Assembly (NCBI RefSeq): GCF_003269425.1
Contig: NZ_CP030104.1
Coordinates: 372,001 to 436,000, forward strand
DNA length: 64,000 nt
From: Flagellimonas maritima
Lineage (GTDB): Bacteria; Bacteroidota; Bacteroidia; Flavobacteriales; Flavobacteriaceae
Direction of reading: 5' to 3'
Positions 53,758-62,352 of this stretch are shown one piece after another; within the stretch, counting starts at the first letter, position 1, and every line of letters starts with the position of its first letter. The notes beneath the pieces were generated by a model that was not told the DNA's origin, made no database searches, and saw only the letters and a program-made list of their open reading frames with translations. The position numbers and the translations under genes are program-made.

Positions 53758-54610
53758 AAGGCTCATTACCGTATTGAAAATCAGTATTAGTGCGGTCTTG
53801 ATTTACTTTATTTTCACTAAAATTGATTTTGAAGCTGTCGTCCAAACCCTAAAAAAGAGCAATCCTTTCTATTTGTTCATAGGGATGTCACTTTTTGTCA
53901 TTTCCAAAATCTTATCATCGTTTAGACTCAATCTTTATTTTCATCAGATTGGAGTAAATATTTCCCAACTCAGCAATTTAAAATTATACCTGCTTGGCAT
54001 GTTCTACAACCTCTTTCTTCCTGGCGGTATAGGTGGGGATGCCTACAAGGGGTATGTAATTCAGAAAAAATATAGATCGGGAACAAAAAAAGTCGTTTCG
54101 GTATTATTGTTGGACCGTTTAAGCGGTATGCTATTGATTTTTATTTATGCATGTGCTTTTGGGCTTTTTGTGAACACTGTTTTATTTCAGGATTTTTCAT
54201 GGATATTTTTGTTTGGTATTCCGATAAGTGTAATAGTCTTTTGTCTTTTGCACAAAAAGTTTTTTTCATATACCATGCCCATTTTCTGGAAATCCATAGG
54301 ATATTCAACGTTTGTTCAATTGTCCCAAGTTTTTTGTGTTCTTTGTATTTTAAAATCTTTTGGTATAGGGTTATATACTTTTGAGTATCTATTTATCTTT
54401 TTGGTTTCTTCAATAATATCCGTAATTCCTTTAACAATTGGTGGAATAGGAAGTAGGGAGGTAACTTTTCTATATGGTGCAAAATGGTTGGGATTGGACC
54501 CGAACATTTCTATCAGTATCAGTTTTACATTTTTTCTGATTACCGCTGTAGTTTCATTATTTGGGATACTCTACCATTTTAAAAAACCGAAACTGGAAAC
54601 CTTTTCTTAA
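53738..54610 (+). CDS. lysylphosphatidylglycerol synthase-type (AglD/MprF-like) membrane protein
   Basis: This 290-residue protein with about eight helices belongs to the UPF0104/LPG-synthase transmembrane family: SRLNLYF-like FRLNLYFHQIG, YNLFLPGGIGGDAYKGYVI and LDRLSGMLLIFIY are family blocks. The GTG start at 53738 lies 20 bases inside the GT2 gene. No aminoacyl transfer domain is present, so it may be a lipid-linked sugar flippase or scaffold (inference from family and context). It overlaps the next, convergent gene by four bases. Confidence 0.88.
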   Translation: MKEKLRKRLITVLKISISAVLIYFIFTKIDFEAVVQTLKKSNPFYLFIGMSLFVISKILSSFRLNLYFHQIGVNISQLSNLKLYLLGMFYNLFLPGGIGGDAYKGYVIQKKYRSGTKKVVSVLLLDRLSGMLLIFIYACAFGLFVNTVLFQDFSWIFLFGIPISVIVFCLLHKKFFSYTMPIFWKSIGYSTFVQLSQVFCVLCILKSFGIGLYTFEYLFIFLVSSIISVIPLTIGGIGSREVTFLYGAKWLGLDPNISISISFTFFLITAVVSLFGILYHFKKPKLETFS

Positions 54611-56265
54611 TCGATATGCACCAAATGCATTTGGTTCAGTATTTTATGACGTGTATGAGGGTTCAGAAACTTTACCTGTAACCTAGTAATCCGAAACTGG
54701 TCCACGGTTATTTGTTCGCTCCAACGGATTCCAGAATTACGAAGTTGCTCCAATTCTTTACCCGTCACATAGACCCAAGCATCATCGATACTTTCCAATT
54801 CTGATTGCGAAATAATTGTAACAGGCTTTTTATTATAGAAATCCAATGCCCAAGTATGGCGTTCTGAGATTTTGTAAACATTGTTTACGGTAATCCCATG
54901 CTCATAAACTTTTTTGGCCATGGTAGAACCTGCTTGATATTTTAACAGTTCTGGATAAAAATGTGCGTTCATAACTCCGTTCAACAATAAAGAACTATAT
55001 ACCGACAATGTGATAATCCGCATATAATATTCTTCCCGCTTTAAACAGAAATATACTATAGTGGCAAGCAGTGCCAATAGAATTAAATAACTGTGAAGAT
55101 TTTGAAATTTAAAAACATGGAAACACACCAAAAGCGAAAAAATGAAGACTAGACTAAGAATAAAATATTGAATACCCAAAAGCCCTTTTATAACCAAATC
55201 TTTTGAGTGCCTATATAAACTATGTAAGTAGGATGCAGCCAGTATTGCGTACAGCGGAATCAAAATATTTATATAATGGGGAAGTTTAAACTGGGCAAAA
55301 CTTATTACAAAAAATAATATTGTGATGCCACCCAAGGTTAAAAATTCAAATTGTGGTCTGTACTTGAACCGTAGTTTCCAAAACGTTTTTACACGACGCC
55401 AATATGCAATCAAAGCCAATACGGTCCAAGGCAAGAAAACCCATAAAAATGTATGAAAAAAGAAAAAGAAATCATTACTGTTCTTGCCTACACCTTCTCC
55501 ACTCAATCTCTCAAAGCTCTGCTCCCAAAAAATAAAAAAAATACCGCTTCTAGCACTCTTTCCGCGTATCACTTTTTCAGGATGAAGATCAAACTGCAAA
55601 TAATAAGCGTAAAGCATCGGAGAAATAGTAATCCCAAATACCAACAATGCAATGAAAATCTTCCAATTGAACAATCGGTTCCATTTTCTGGTATAGGCAA
55701 GATGGCACAAGATTGAAATACCGATGACCACCAATGCGATTTGGCCTTTAGTAGAAAAAGCTATCCCAGCAGCAAAGGCTCCCAATATAATATTCCAAAA
55801 TGTATTTTTTTCAATGTAAGCTACCAATTGCCAGATGGCGAATATGGTAAACCCTGTCAGAACAGCATCTGTACGAACATCAATTGTGGAAAGGACAATA
55901 GTTTGGGCAGTCATAAAAATTAATGCGGAAAACTTACCAATATCAATATTATAGAGCAATTTTCCCAAACCGTAACAACTATAGGCTCCAAGCAAGGTCG
56001 CTAAGATTCCCGGTATTCTATACGCCCAATCATGAATTCCAAAAATTTTAAAAGACAAGGCGGCCAACCAATAATGCATGTGGGGTTTGTCCAGATATTC
56101 TTCAGTGCCTTTGATGAGCGTGAAAAAATCATTTTCCTGCACCATTCTCATCGCCATTACGGCAAACTGCGCGGAATCATTTTCAAAAAGGGTCACGAAC
56201 ATTCCGGTGATATACACCAGAATAACAAGAAAAAGTAAAAACCAATATCTTAGAGATGATATCAA
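54607..56265 (-). CDS. ArnT-like GT39 membrane glycosyltransferase
   Basis: This protein of about 552 residues has some ten membrane helices and the periplasmic first loop typical of ArnT/PMT enzymes: DSAQFAVMAMRM with the catalytic Asp, and YLDKPHMHYWLAALSFKIFG. Such enzymes transfer sugars from polyprenyl phosphate to lipid A or proteins. The TTG at 56265 overlaps the PAP2 stop (TTGA) and gives a helix at residue 6; an in-frame ATG at 56313 is an alternative that adds residues ending in IPKIRT. Confidence 0.9.
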   Translation of the reverse strand: MISSLRYWFLLFLVILVYITGMFVTLFENDSAQFAVMAMRMVQENDFFTLIKGTEEYLDKPHMHYWLAALSFKIFGIHDWAYRIPGILATLLGAYSCYGLGKLLYNIDIGKFSALIFMTAQTIVLSTIDVRTDAVLTGFTIFAIWQLVAYIEKNTFWNIILGAFAAGIAFSTKGQIALVVIGISILCHLAYTRKWNRLFNWKIFIALLVFGITISPMLYAYYLQFDLHPEKVIRGKSARSGIFFIFWEQSFERLSGEGVGKNSNDFFFFFHTFLWVFLPWTVLALIAYWRRVKTFWKLRFKYRPQFEFLTLGGITILFFVISFAQFKLPHYINILIPLYAILAASYLHSLYRHSKDLVIKGLLGIQYFILSLVFIFSLLVCFHVFKFQNLHSYLILLALLATIVYFCLKREEYYMRIITLSVYSSLLLNGVMNAHFYPELLKYQAGSTMAKKVYEHGITVNNVYKISERHTWALDFYNKKPVTIISQSELESIDDAWVYVTGKELEQLRNSGIRWSEQITVDQFRITRLQVKFLNPHTRHKILNQMHLVHID

Positions 56266-56831
56266 GGTCCGAATTTTTGGAATGCAAATATAGCCAACTT
56301 GGCAAACAACCAACCAAAAACAGCACCTATTACCATTCCAGTAGCCACATCTAGAGGGAAATGGACTCCAATATAAATTCTGCTATAACCGACTAAAACT
56401 GCCCAGATAATCAAAAATATGGATATGTATTTTATCCGAGAACCCAATATAACCGAAAAAAAGGATGCTAAGGCCATTGCATTGGAAGCATGTGCTGAAA
56501 AATATCCGAATTTTCCACCGCAGGATTTTTTGACCAGTCTCACCATTGTATTTATTTCTTCGTCATAACATGGCCTTAGTCGTTGTACACCATATTTAAA
56601 GAAATTGGCCAATTGGTCCGTTGCGGTAATCAGTAACGCCACAAAAATCAAAATGACAAGTGTGTGTTTTGCTCCTAAATGTTTGTAGACCAAAAAAAGT
56701 AGCAAAGCATAAAGGGGAATTGCACTGAACTTGTTTGTAATAATTAGCCAAAGACCGTCCCAAACTTGGGTTCCCAATCCATTTAAGAACAAGAAAAGTT
56801 CTTTATCCTGCTGTATAAGCTCTTCAAGCAT
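56262..56831 (-). CDS. PAP2 family membrane phosphatase
   Basis: This 189-residue enzyme with six helices has the three motifs of lipid phosphatases: KYGVQRLRP (motif 1), YFSAHASN (motif 2, SAH in place of PSGH) and YSRIYIGVHFPLDVATG (motif 3 with catalytic His). Substrates may be lipid A, undecaprenyl pyrophosphate or phosphatidic acid. Translational overlap with the ArnT-like gene suggests action on the same lipid pathway. Confidence 0.92.
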   Translation of the reverse strand: MLEELIQQDKELFLFLNGLGTQVWDGLWLIITNKFSAIPLYALLLFLVYKHLGAKHTLVILIFVALLITATDQLANFFKYGVQRLRPCYDEEINTMVRLVKKSCGGKFGYFSAHASNAMALASFFSVILGSRIKYISIFLIIWAVLVGYSRIYIGVHFPLDVATGMVIGAVFGWLFAKLAIFAFQKFGP

Positions 56832-56833
56832 TG

Positions 56834-57061
56834 TTACGAATCATATCTGGCAACTTCCCTATCATAAAAAGAAGTAGCGGCCTCTATCAGATTTTCTGCT
56901 TCTTCGGAAAGTTCTTTTTCATCTTCTTTGGAAAACTCCTCCAACCATTCCACTTCATCATTTTCAAGATTGATGATAAATCGTGGATATTCCGTATGTA
57001 CTATAAAGATTGAATTGGGATGATCGGTATTATCGCCCAAGAGAAATTTAGGTAACTCCAT
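56834..57061 (-). CDS. small acidic conserved protein
   Basis: This 75-residue protein starts MELPKFLLGDNTDHPNSIFI and is acidic toward the C-terminus. It contains WLEEFSKEDEKELSEEAENL (in part) and has no signal or membrane helix. Family function is unknown. ATG 57061 is chosen; a longer frame from 57190 would overlap the MATE gene by 91 bases and is not needed. It ends two bases before the PAP2 start, so it is translated in the same message. Confidence 0.78.
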   Translation of the reverse strand: MELPKFLLGDNTDHPNSIFIVHTEYPRFIINLENDEVEWLEEFSKEDEKELSEEAENLIEAATSFYDREVARYDS

Positions 57062-57099
57062 TTTTTGAACTTTGGATTCTGATAGTTTAGGAATAAAAT

Positions 57100-58467
57100 T
57101 TAATTTGTGATCAACTTTTTGGTCAAATAATTGAATCGAATATACAACATTACTGCTGATGCGGTAAGTCCCAATAATAATCCCATCCAAATCCCCGAAC
57201 TTTTAAATTCAGTGAACAGCCCAAAATAATAACTTATGGGAAAGCCTATCAACCAATATGCTATAAATGTAATCAAGGTCGGAATCTTCACATCTTGCAA
57301 TCCTCTGAGCGCCCCTAAAACCACAACTTGAATTCCATCTGATATCTGAAAAAATGCAGCGACCAATAGTAATTTGGCGGCAATAAAAATCACTTCTGTA
57401 TTGTCTGCTTGATTGATTATGTCATCAACATCTAAATAAATCGTTGGCAACCAAAATCTGCCTATCAAAAAAAGTACGGCAAATACAATTTCCAATAGCA
57501 ATGTCAGAAAAAATATGGACTCTGCAATTCTTCTGAGTTCTTTAAAATTCTGCAATCCCTTTTGGTTTCCAACCCGTACCATCGCGGCTACGCTCAAACC
57601 CATTCCCACCATAAAAGTCATACTGCTCAAATTCAATGCAATTTGATTGGCAGCTTGGGCGTTTTTGCCAAGCACACCGCTCAACCATATCGCCGCTGTA
57701 AATATGGCTACCTCAAAAAACATTTGTAACGCTGATGGAAATCCTAGATTTATGATTTTACTGATTACTTTCTTTTCAATTATCCTAAAATTGATTTCGG
57801 TTACGTATGGCTTAAATTTATCTTTTCGTTTCAATAAAAACCATATGTAAGCGACCATAATAAAACGTGATGCCAAGGTTCCGATAGCCGCTCCAACAAT
57901 ACCCAGTTTTGGGAAACCAAAAGAGCCAAAAATCAATAAATAGTTGATGGTTATGTTAACCACATTGGCCAAAATAGTAGCATACATTGGATATTTTGTC
58001 TGGGAAAGACCTTCTGAAAATTGTTTTAAAGCTTGAAAAATAATGAGCGGAACCAAAGAGAAAGCCACCAATTCCAAATAAGGAATAGCAAGCTCAACCA
58101 CCTCGAGCGGCTGTCTCATATAGTGCAGAAGTGGTTTGCACAATAGGATTATTCCAAAAAGGGAAAGTCCCAACATGGTGCACAATACCAATCCGTGTTT
58201 TAATGCACTTTTACCGTCCGCTTTGTTGCCTGCACCGTCTGCTTCTGCAACCAAAGGGGTTATTGCGGTTGAAAAACCAATGCCCAGGGACATTGCAATG
58301 AACACAAAGCTATTGCCCAGTGATACGGCCGCTAATTCTGCAGTTCCCAATTGCCCCACCATAATGTTATCGGCAAATGCAACAAATGTGTGCCCTAACA
58401 TCCCCAGAATAACAGGATATGCAAGCTTAAGGTTATAAACGAACTCTTTGGTATATTGCTGAAACAA
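57100..58467 (-). CDS. MATE family multidrug/metabolite exporter
   Basis: This 455-residue protein has twelve membrane helices in two MATE domains. It shows MVGQLGTAELAAVSLGNS in helix 2 (in part) and ALQMFFEVAIFTAAIWLSG in the second half. It exports cationic compounds using Na+ or H+ gradients; the substrate is unknown. It precedes the small acidic gene and PAP2 on the same strand. Confidence 0.93.
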   Translation of the reverse strand: MFQQYTKEFVYNLKLAYPVILGMLGHTFVAFADNIMVGQLGTAELAAVSLGNSFVFIAMSLGIGFSTAITPLVAEADGAGNKADGKSALKHGLVLCTMLGLSLFGIILLCKPLLHYMRQPLEVVELAIPYLELVAFSLVPLIIFQALKQFSEGLSQTKYPMYATILANVVNITINYLLIFGSFGFPKLGIVGAAIGTLASRFIMVAYIWFLLKRKDKFKPYVTEINFRIIEKKVISKIINLGFPSALQMFFEVAIFTAAIWLSGVLGKNAQAANQIALNLSSMTFMVGMGLSVAAMVRVGNQKGLQNFKELRRIAESIFFLTLLLEIVFAVLFLIGRFWLPTIYLDVDDIINQADNTEVIFIAAKLLLVAAFFQISDGIQVVVLGALRGLQDVKIPTLITFIAYWLIGFPISYYFGLFTEFKSSGIWMGLLLGLTASAVMLYIRFNYLTKKLITN

Positions 58468-58552
58468 AACTTATTTTAAAAGCTTGTAAAGATAATTGGA
58501 TTGGCGGGATATCATCATATGCATTTATGTACTTTTTCAAAGAAAGAAGTGC

Positions 58553-59329
58553 CTATAAATGCTTGGCCTCCTCCCAAAAAACATCCATTTCTGCCAGTGT
58601 CATGTCCTTTAATGATTTTTTAGCTTTCTTGGCTTTTTTTTCCAAATATTGAAATCTTTTAATGAATTTTTTATTGGTAAGCTCCAGCGCATTTTCTGGA
58701 TTGACATTTAAAAAACGGGCATAATTTACAAGAGAAAATAGAACATCTCCGAACTCGGCCTCGATTTTATCATTATTGGCCCAGTTTATTTCTTCTTGAA
58801 GTTCTGAAAGTTCCTCCTTTACTTTATCAAATACTTGTTCAGGATGTTCCCAGTCAAAACCCACTCCGGCAACTTTTTCTTGGATTCTACTAGCCTTCAC
58901 CAATGCAGGTAGACCATTGGGCACACCTTCCAGTACGCTTTTTTTACCTTCTTTAAGCTTTATGTTTTCCCAATTCTGTTTAACCTCATCTTCACTATTG
59001 ACCTTTACGTCACCATAAATATGGGGGTGTCGGTTAATCAATTTTTCACAAATTTCGTTTGCTACATCAGCAATGTCAAAATTGTTCGTTTCGGAGCCTA
59101 TTTTGGCGTAAAAAACAATATGCAACAACAAATCCCCGAGCTCTTTCTTTACCTCATCCAAATCGTTCTCCAAGATAGCATCCCCCAACTCATAGGTTTC
59201 TTCAATGGTTAAGTGACGGAGTGTCTGCATGGTCTGCTTTTTGTCCCACGGGCATTTTGCCCTTAATTCTTCCATTATGGTCAATAGTCTATCAAAAGCC
59301 TCTAGCTGATCAGATCTTGGATTCATCAA
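58553..59329 (-). CDS. mazG: nucleoside triphosphate pyrophosphohydrolase
   Basis: This 258-residue enzyme hydrolyses abnormal and normal NTPs to NMPs. Two MazG domains each have the ExxE-x12-ExxD-type metal site: LTIEETYELGDAI with EVKKELGDLLLH, and KEELSELQEEI with IEAEFGDVLFS. KCPWDKKQTMQTLR at residues 25-38 is the usual N-terminal block. The gene is divergent from the GH3 gene. Confidence 0.95.
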   Translation of the reverse strand: MMNPRSDQLEAFDRLLTIMEELRAKCPWDKKQTMQTLRHLTIEETYELGDAILENDLDEVKKELGDLLLHIVFYAKIGSETNNFDIADVANEICEKLINRHPHIYGDVKVNSEDEVKQNWENIKLKEGKKSVLEGVPNGLPALVKASRIQEKVAGVGFDWEHPEQVFDKVKEELSELQEEINWANNDKIEAEFGDVLFSLVNYARFLNVNPENALELTNKKFIKRFQYLEKKAKKAKKSLKDMTLAEMDVFWEEAKHL

Positions 59330-59482
59330 AAAAGTTTTATCTAAAAATACAAAGACCGTACTTTAGCGAACCATTGTTTTTTGGCTTATTTGGGAATACT
59401 ATCAACTGCTTTTTCAACATATCTGCATGACATAAAAAATTTCATTAAGAACCTTTGCATAATTTCACTTTATTTTGCAACC

Positions 59483-61687
59483 ATGAACAATACGATTATG
59501 GCCCAAAAAAATACAATAGACCAAAGAGTGGATTCCTTACTATCCCAAATGACCTTAGAGGAAAAGGTTGGCCAAATGAACCAATACAATGGATTTTGGG
59601 ATGTGACCGGTCCTGCACCACAGGGAGGCAATGCAGAAATAAAATACCAGCACTTAAAACAAGGTTTGGTAGGCTCCATGCTAAACGTAACCGGTACAAA
59701 AGAGGTGAGGAAACTCCAAAAATTGGTTATTGAAGAAACACGCTTGGGCATACCTTTAATTTTTGGATATGATGTTATCCACGGTTATAAAACATTGGCG
59801 CCTATCCCCTTGGCCGAAGCCGCAAGCTGGGACCTTAAAGCCATCCAGAACTCTGCAAGAATTGCGGCGGATGAAGCTTCTGCAGTAGGACTAAACTGGA
59901 CCTTTGCTCCCATGGTAGATATTTCTAGGGATGCACGTTGGGGAAGAGTTATGGAAGGTGCTGGAGAAGATACATACTTAGGTGCTAAAATAGCAGAAGC
60001 AAGAGTAAGGGGATTTCAAGGTGATGACCTTTCCAAACCAAATACAATAGCTGCCTGTGCCAAGCATTTTGCCGCTTACGGTTTTGCAGAGGCCGGGCGG
60101 GAATACAATACTGTGGACATAGGGACCTCCACACTTTTCAATGCTATACTGCCACCATTTAAAGCTGCCGTAGATGCCAATGTAAAGACCGTTATGAACG
60201 GGTTCAATATTTTAAACGGTGTTCCCGTAACCGGAAGCACTTTTTTGCAACGCGATATATTGAAACAAAAGTGGGGATTTGAAGGATTTGTAATTTCAGA
60301 TTGGGCATCCGTTGGCGAAATGGTGCCGCACGGATTTGCCAATGATTTGAAACATGCTTCTGAATTGGGGGTCAAAGCAGGGTGTGACATGGACATGGAA
60401 TCCTATGCTTATGTAAACCATTTGGTCGAAAGCGTAAAAGAAGGAAAAGTTGACGAAAAACTAATCGATGATGCTGTCCGTCGAATTCTAAAGGTGAAAT
60501 TTGAATTAGGGTTATTTGATGATCCTTACCGTTATTGCGATGAAAAAAGAGAACGAGAGCGTCCTTATCATAAAGACCACCAAGAAGCTGTATTGGATAT
60601 GGCCTTGAAATCCATGGTACTTTTAAAGAATGAGGGAAATCTACTTCCAATTAAAAAAGACCAACAAAGAATAGCTGTAATTGGGGATTTGGCAGACGAT
60701 AAAAACAGTCCTTTGGGAAGTTGGCGTTTGGGCTCCGATGACAATACAGCCGTCTCTGTTTTAGAGGGCTTAAAGGCATATTCCAATGAGATAAACTATT
60801 TGCAAGGACCCAAGGTATTTGATGATAGTGCCAATTTCCTCGAAAATGTTTTGATCAATGAAACAGATACTTCCGGAATCGATGAAGCCGTGGCATTGGC
60901 CAAAGAATCAGATATAGTGCTTATGGTCTTGGGGGAGCATGGTTTTCAGAGCGGAGAAGCTCGTAGCCGTACCAAACTTAACCTACCAGGGTTGCAATTG
61001 AATGTTTTAAAAGCAGTCTACAAGGTAAACAAAAACATAGTTTTGATTTTAATGAACGGTCGACCACTTACCATTAATTGGGAAGCTGAAAACATTCCGG
61101 CTATTTTAGAAACATGGCAACTGGGCAGCCAAGCAGGAAACGCTATCGCCAAAGTATTGTTTGGGGATTATAATCCAAGTGGGAAACTCCCGATGACATT
61201 TCCAAGAAGTTTGGGGCAAATCCCAATTTATTACAATCATTTTAATACAGGTCGACCCATTAAGGAGCCCAATGTTTTTTGGTCCCATTACAACGATGAG
61301 AAAAATGAGCCCCTGTTCCCATTTGGTTATGGATTGAGTTATACAAACTTTACCTATTCAAATTTAAAGATTGATACTTCCGATCAAAAAAATGTTAAGG
61401 TTTCTGTTACATTGACCAATTCAGGGGATATGGAAGGTGAAGAAGTGGCACAGCTTTATATCCATGATAAAGTTGCAAGTGTTACAAGGCCAGTAAAAGA
61501 ATTAAAAGGTTTTCAAAAAATAAAAATCAGCCCTCGTGAATCAAAGGAAATCAAATTTGTTTTGACGGATTCAGAGCTAGGGTTTTTTAATAATGACCAT
61601 GAATTTATCGTTGAGCCTGGAAGGTTTGACATTATGGTAGGTACCAATTCACAAGAAGGACTCACCGGTTCGTTCTTAATAGATTAA
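59483..61687 (+). CDS. glycoside hydrolase family 3 beta-glucosidase (BglX-like)
   Basis: This protein of about 734 residues has GH3 N- and C-terminal domains and a fibronectin-like end. The catalytic nucleophile is Asp273 in VISDWASV, the substrate block is GRDAR-like ISRDARWGRVMEGAGEDTYL (in part), and KHFAAYG precedes it. The ATG at 59483 is taken, but upstream in-frame residues (KNFIKNLCIISLYFAT) look like a signal peptide starting at a non-ATG codon (ATT at 59444 or TTG at 59381). It cleaves beta-linked sugars and begins a GH3-SGNH-GH20 run. Confidence 0.93.
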   Translation: MNNTIMAQKNTIDQRVDSLLSQMTLEEKVGQMNQYNGFWDVTGPAPQGGNAEIKYQHLKQGLVGSMLNVTGTKEVRKLQKLVIEETRLGIPLIFGYDVIHGYKTLAPIPLAEAASWDLKAIQNSARIAADEASAVGLNWTFAPMVDISRDARWGRVMEGAGEDTYLGAKIAEARVRGFQGDDLSKPNTIAACAKHFAAYGFAEAGREYNTVDIGTSTLFNAILPPFKAAVDANVKTVMNGFNILNGVPVTGSTFLQRDILKQKWGFEGFVISDWASVGEMVPHGFANDLKHASELGVKAGCDMDMESYAYVNHLVESVKEGKVDEKLIDDAVRRILKVKFELGLFDDPYRYCDEKRERERPYHKDHQEAVLDMALKSMVLLKNEGNLLPIKKDQQRIAVIGDLADDKNSPLGSWRLGSDDNTAVSVLEGLKAYSNEINYLQGPKVFDDSANFLENVLINETDTSGIDEAVALAKESDIVLMVLGEHGFQSGEARSRTKLNLPGLQLNVLKAVYKVNKNIVLILMNGRPLTINWEAENIPAILETWQLGSQAGNAIAKVLFGDYNPSGKLPMTFPRSLGQIPIYYNHFNTGRPIKEPNVFWSHYNDEKNEPLFPFGYGLSYTNFTYSNLKIDTSDQKNVKVSVTLTNSGDMEGEEVAQLYIHDKVASVTRPVKELKGFQKIKISPRESKEIKFVLTDSELGFFNNDHEFIVEPGRFDIMVGTNSQEGLTGSFLID

Positions 61688-61697
61688 ATTTGATGGG

Positions 61698-62351
61698 ATG
61701 CGATACTTTTTTTTCTTTTTTCTATTCATAACTACCTTTCAAGCACAGGAAATAGTTCCTTTTGCAAAAGAGGTAAATGAGATTAAGGCCAAAATAGATT
61801 CAATTTGGGACAACAAAAAGGAAACTATAGTCTTTACAGGCAGTTCCAGTATACGGATGTGGAGAAATTTACAAGATCAATTTCCAGAAGACCAAATCAT
61901 TAATACAGGATTCGGAGGATCACAAACATCTGACCTAAAACTCTTTTTAAACGAATTGATTTTGGATTACAATCCAAGTCAAGTATTTATTTACGAGGGC
62001 GATAACGATATCTTCGCAAAAAAAAGACCCAATGTTATCATTGAGACGATGCAAGGGATAATTCATATTCTGAAAGAGCGAAATCCAAAAATAAAAATTG
62101 TACTCATCTCTGCTAAGCCAAGTATTTCAAGATGGCATCTTAGAGGACGATACAAACGGCTGAATAAACGACTGAACAAGTTGGCCTTAAATACGCCAAG
62201 GGTTTTCTACGCTGATGTCTGGACCACCATGTTGCATAGAAGAAAACTAAAAAAAGATCTCTTTATCGAGGATGGGCTGCACATGAATGCAAAAGGATAT
62301 GACCTATGGTACGAAGTAATCAAAAATTATATGAATACAACCAATCCCTAA
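61698..62351 (+). CDS. SGNH/GDSL hydrolase
   Basis: This 217-residue secreted esterase has a signal peptide (MRYFFFFFLFITTFQAQ). SGNH motifs are VFTGSSSIRMW (catalytic Ser), TGFGGSQTSD (Gly), YEGDNDIF (Asn) and the C-terminal DGLHMNAKGY with catalytic Asp and His. Such enzymes often remove acetyl groups from sugars, which would fit its place between two glycosidases. It lies 10 bases after the GH3 gene and one base before the GH20 gene. Confidence 0.92.
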   Translation: MRYFFFFFLFITTFQAQEIVPFAKEVNEIKAKIDSIWDNKKETIVFTGSSSIRMWRNLQDQFPEDQIINTGFGGSQTSDLKLFLNELILDYNPSQVFIYEGDNDIFAKKRPNVIIETMQGIIHILKERNPKIKIVLISAKPSISRWHLRGRYKRLNKRLNKLALNTPRVFYADVWTTMLHRRKLKKDLFIEDGLHMNAKGYDLWYEVIKNYMNTTNP

Positions 62352-62352
62352 A

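Noticed and set aside
56834..57190. 118-codon version of the small acidic gene
   Set aside because: The first 43 codons overlap the MATE coding end and are not needed; ATG at 57061 gives the conserved start.
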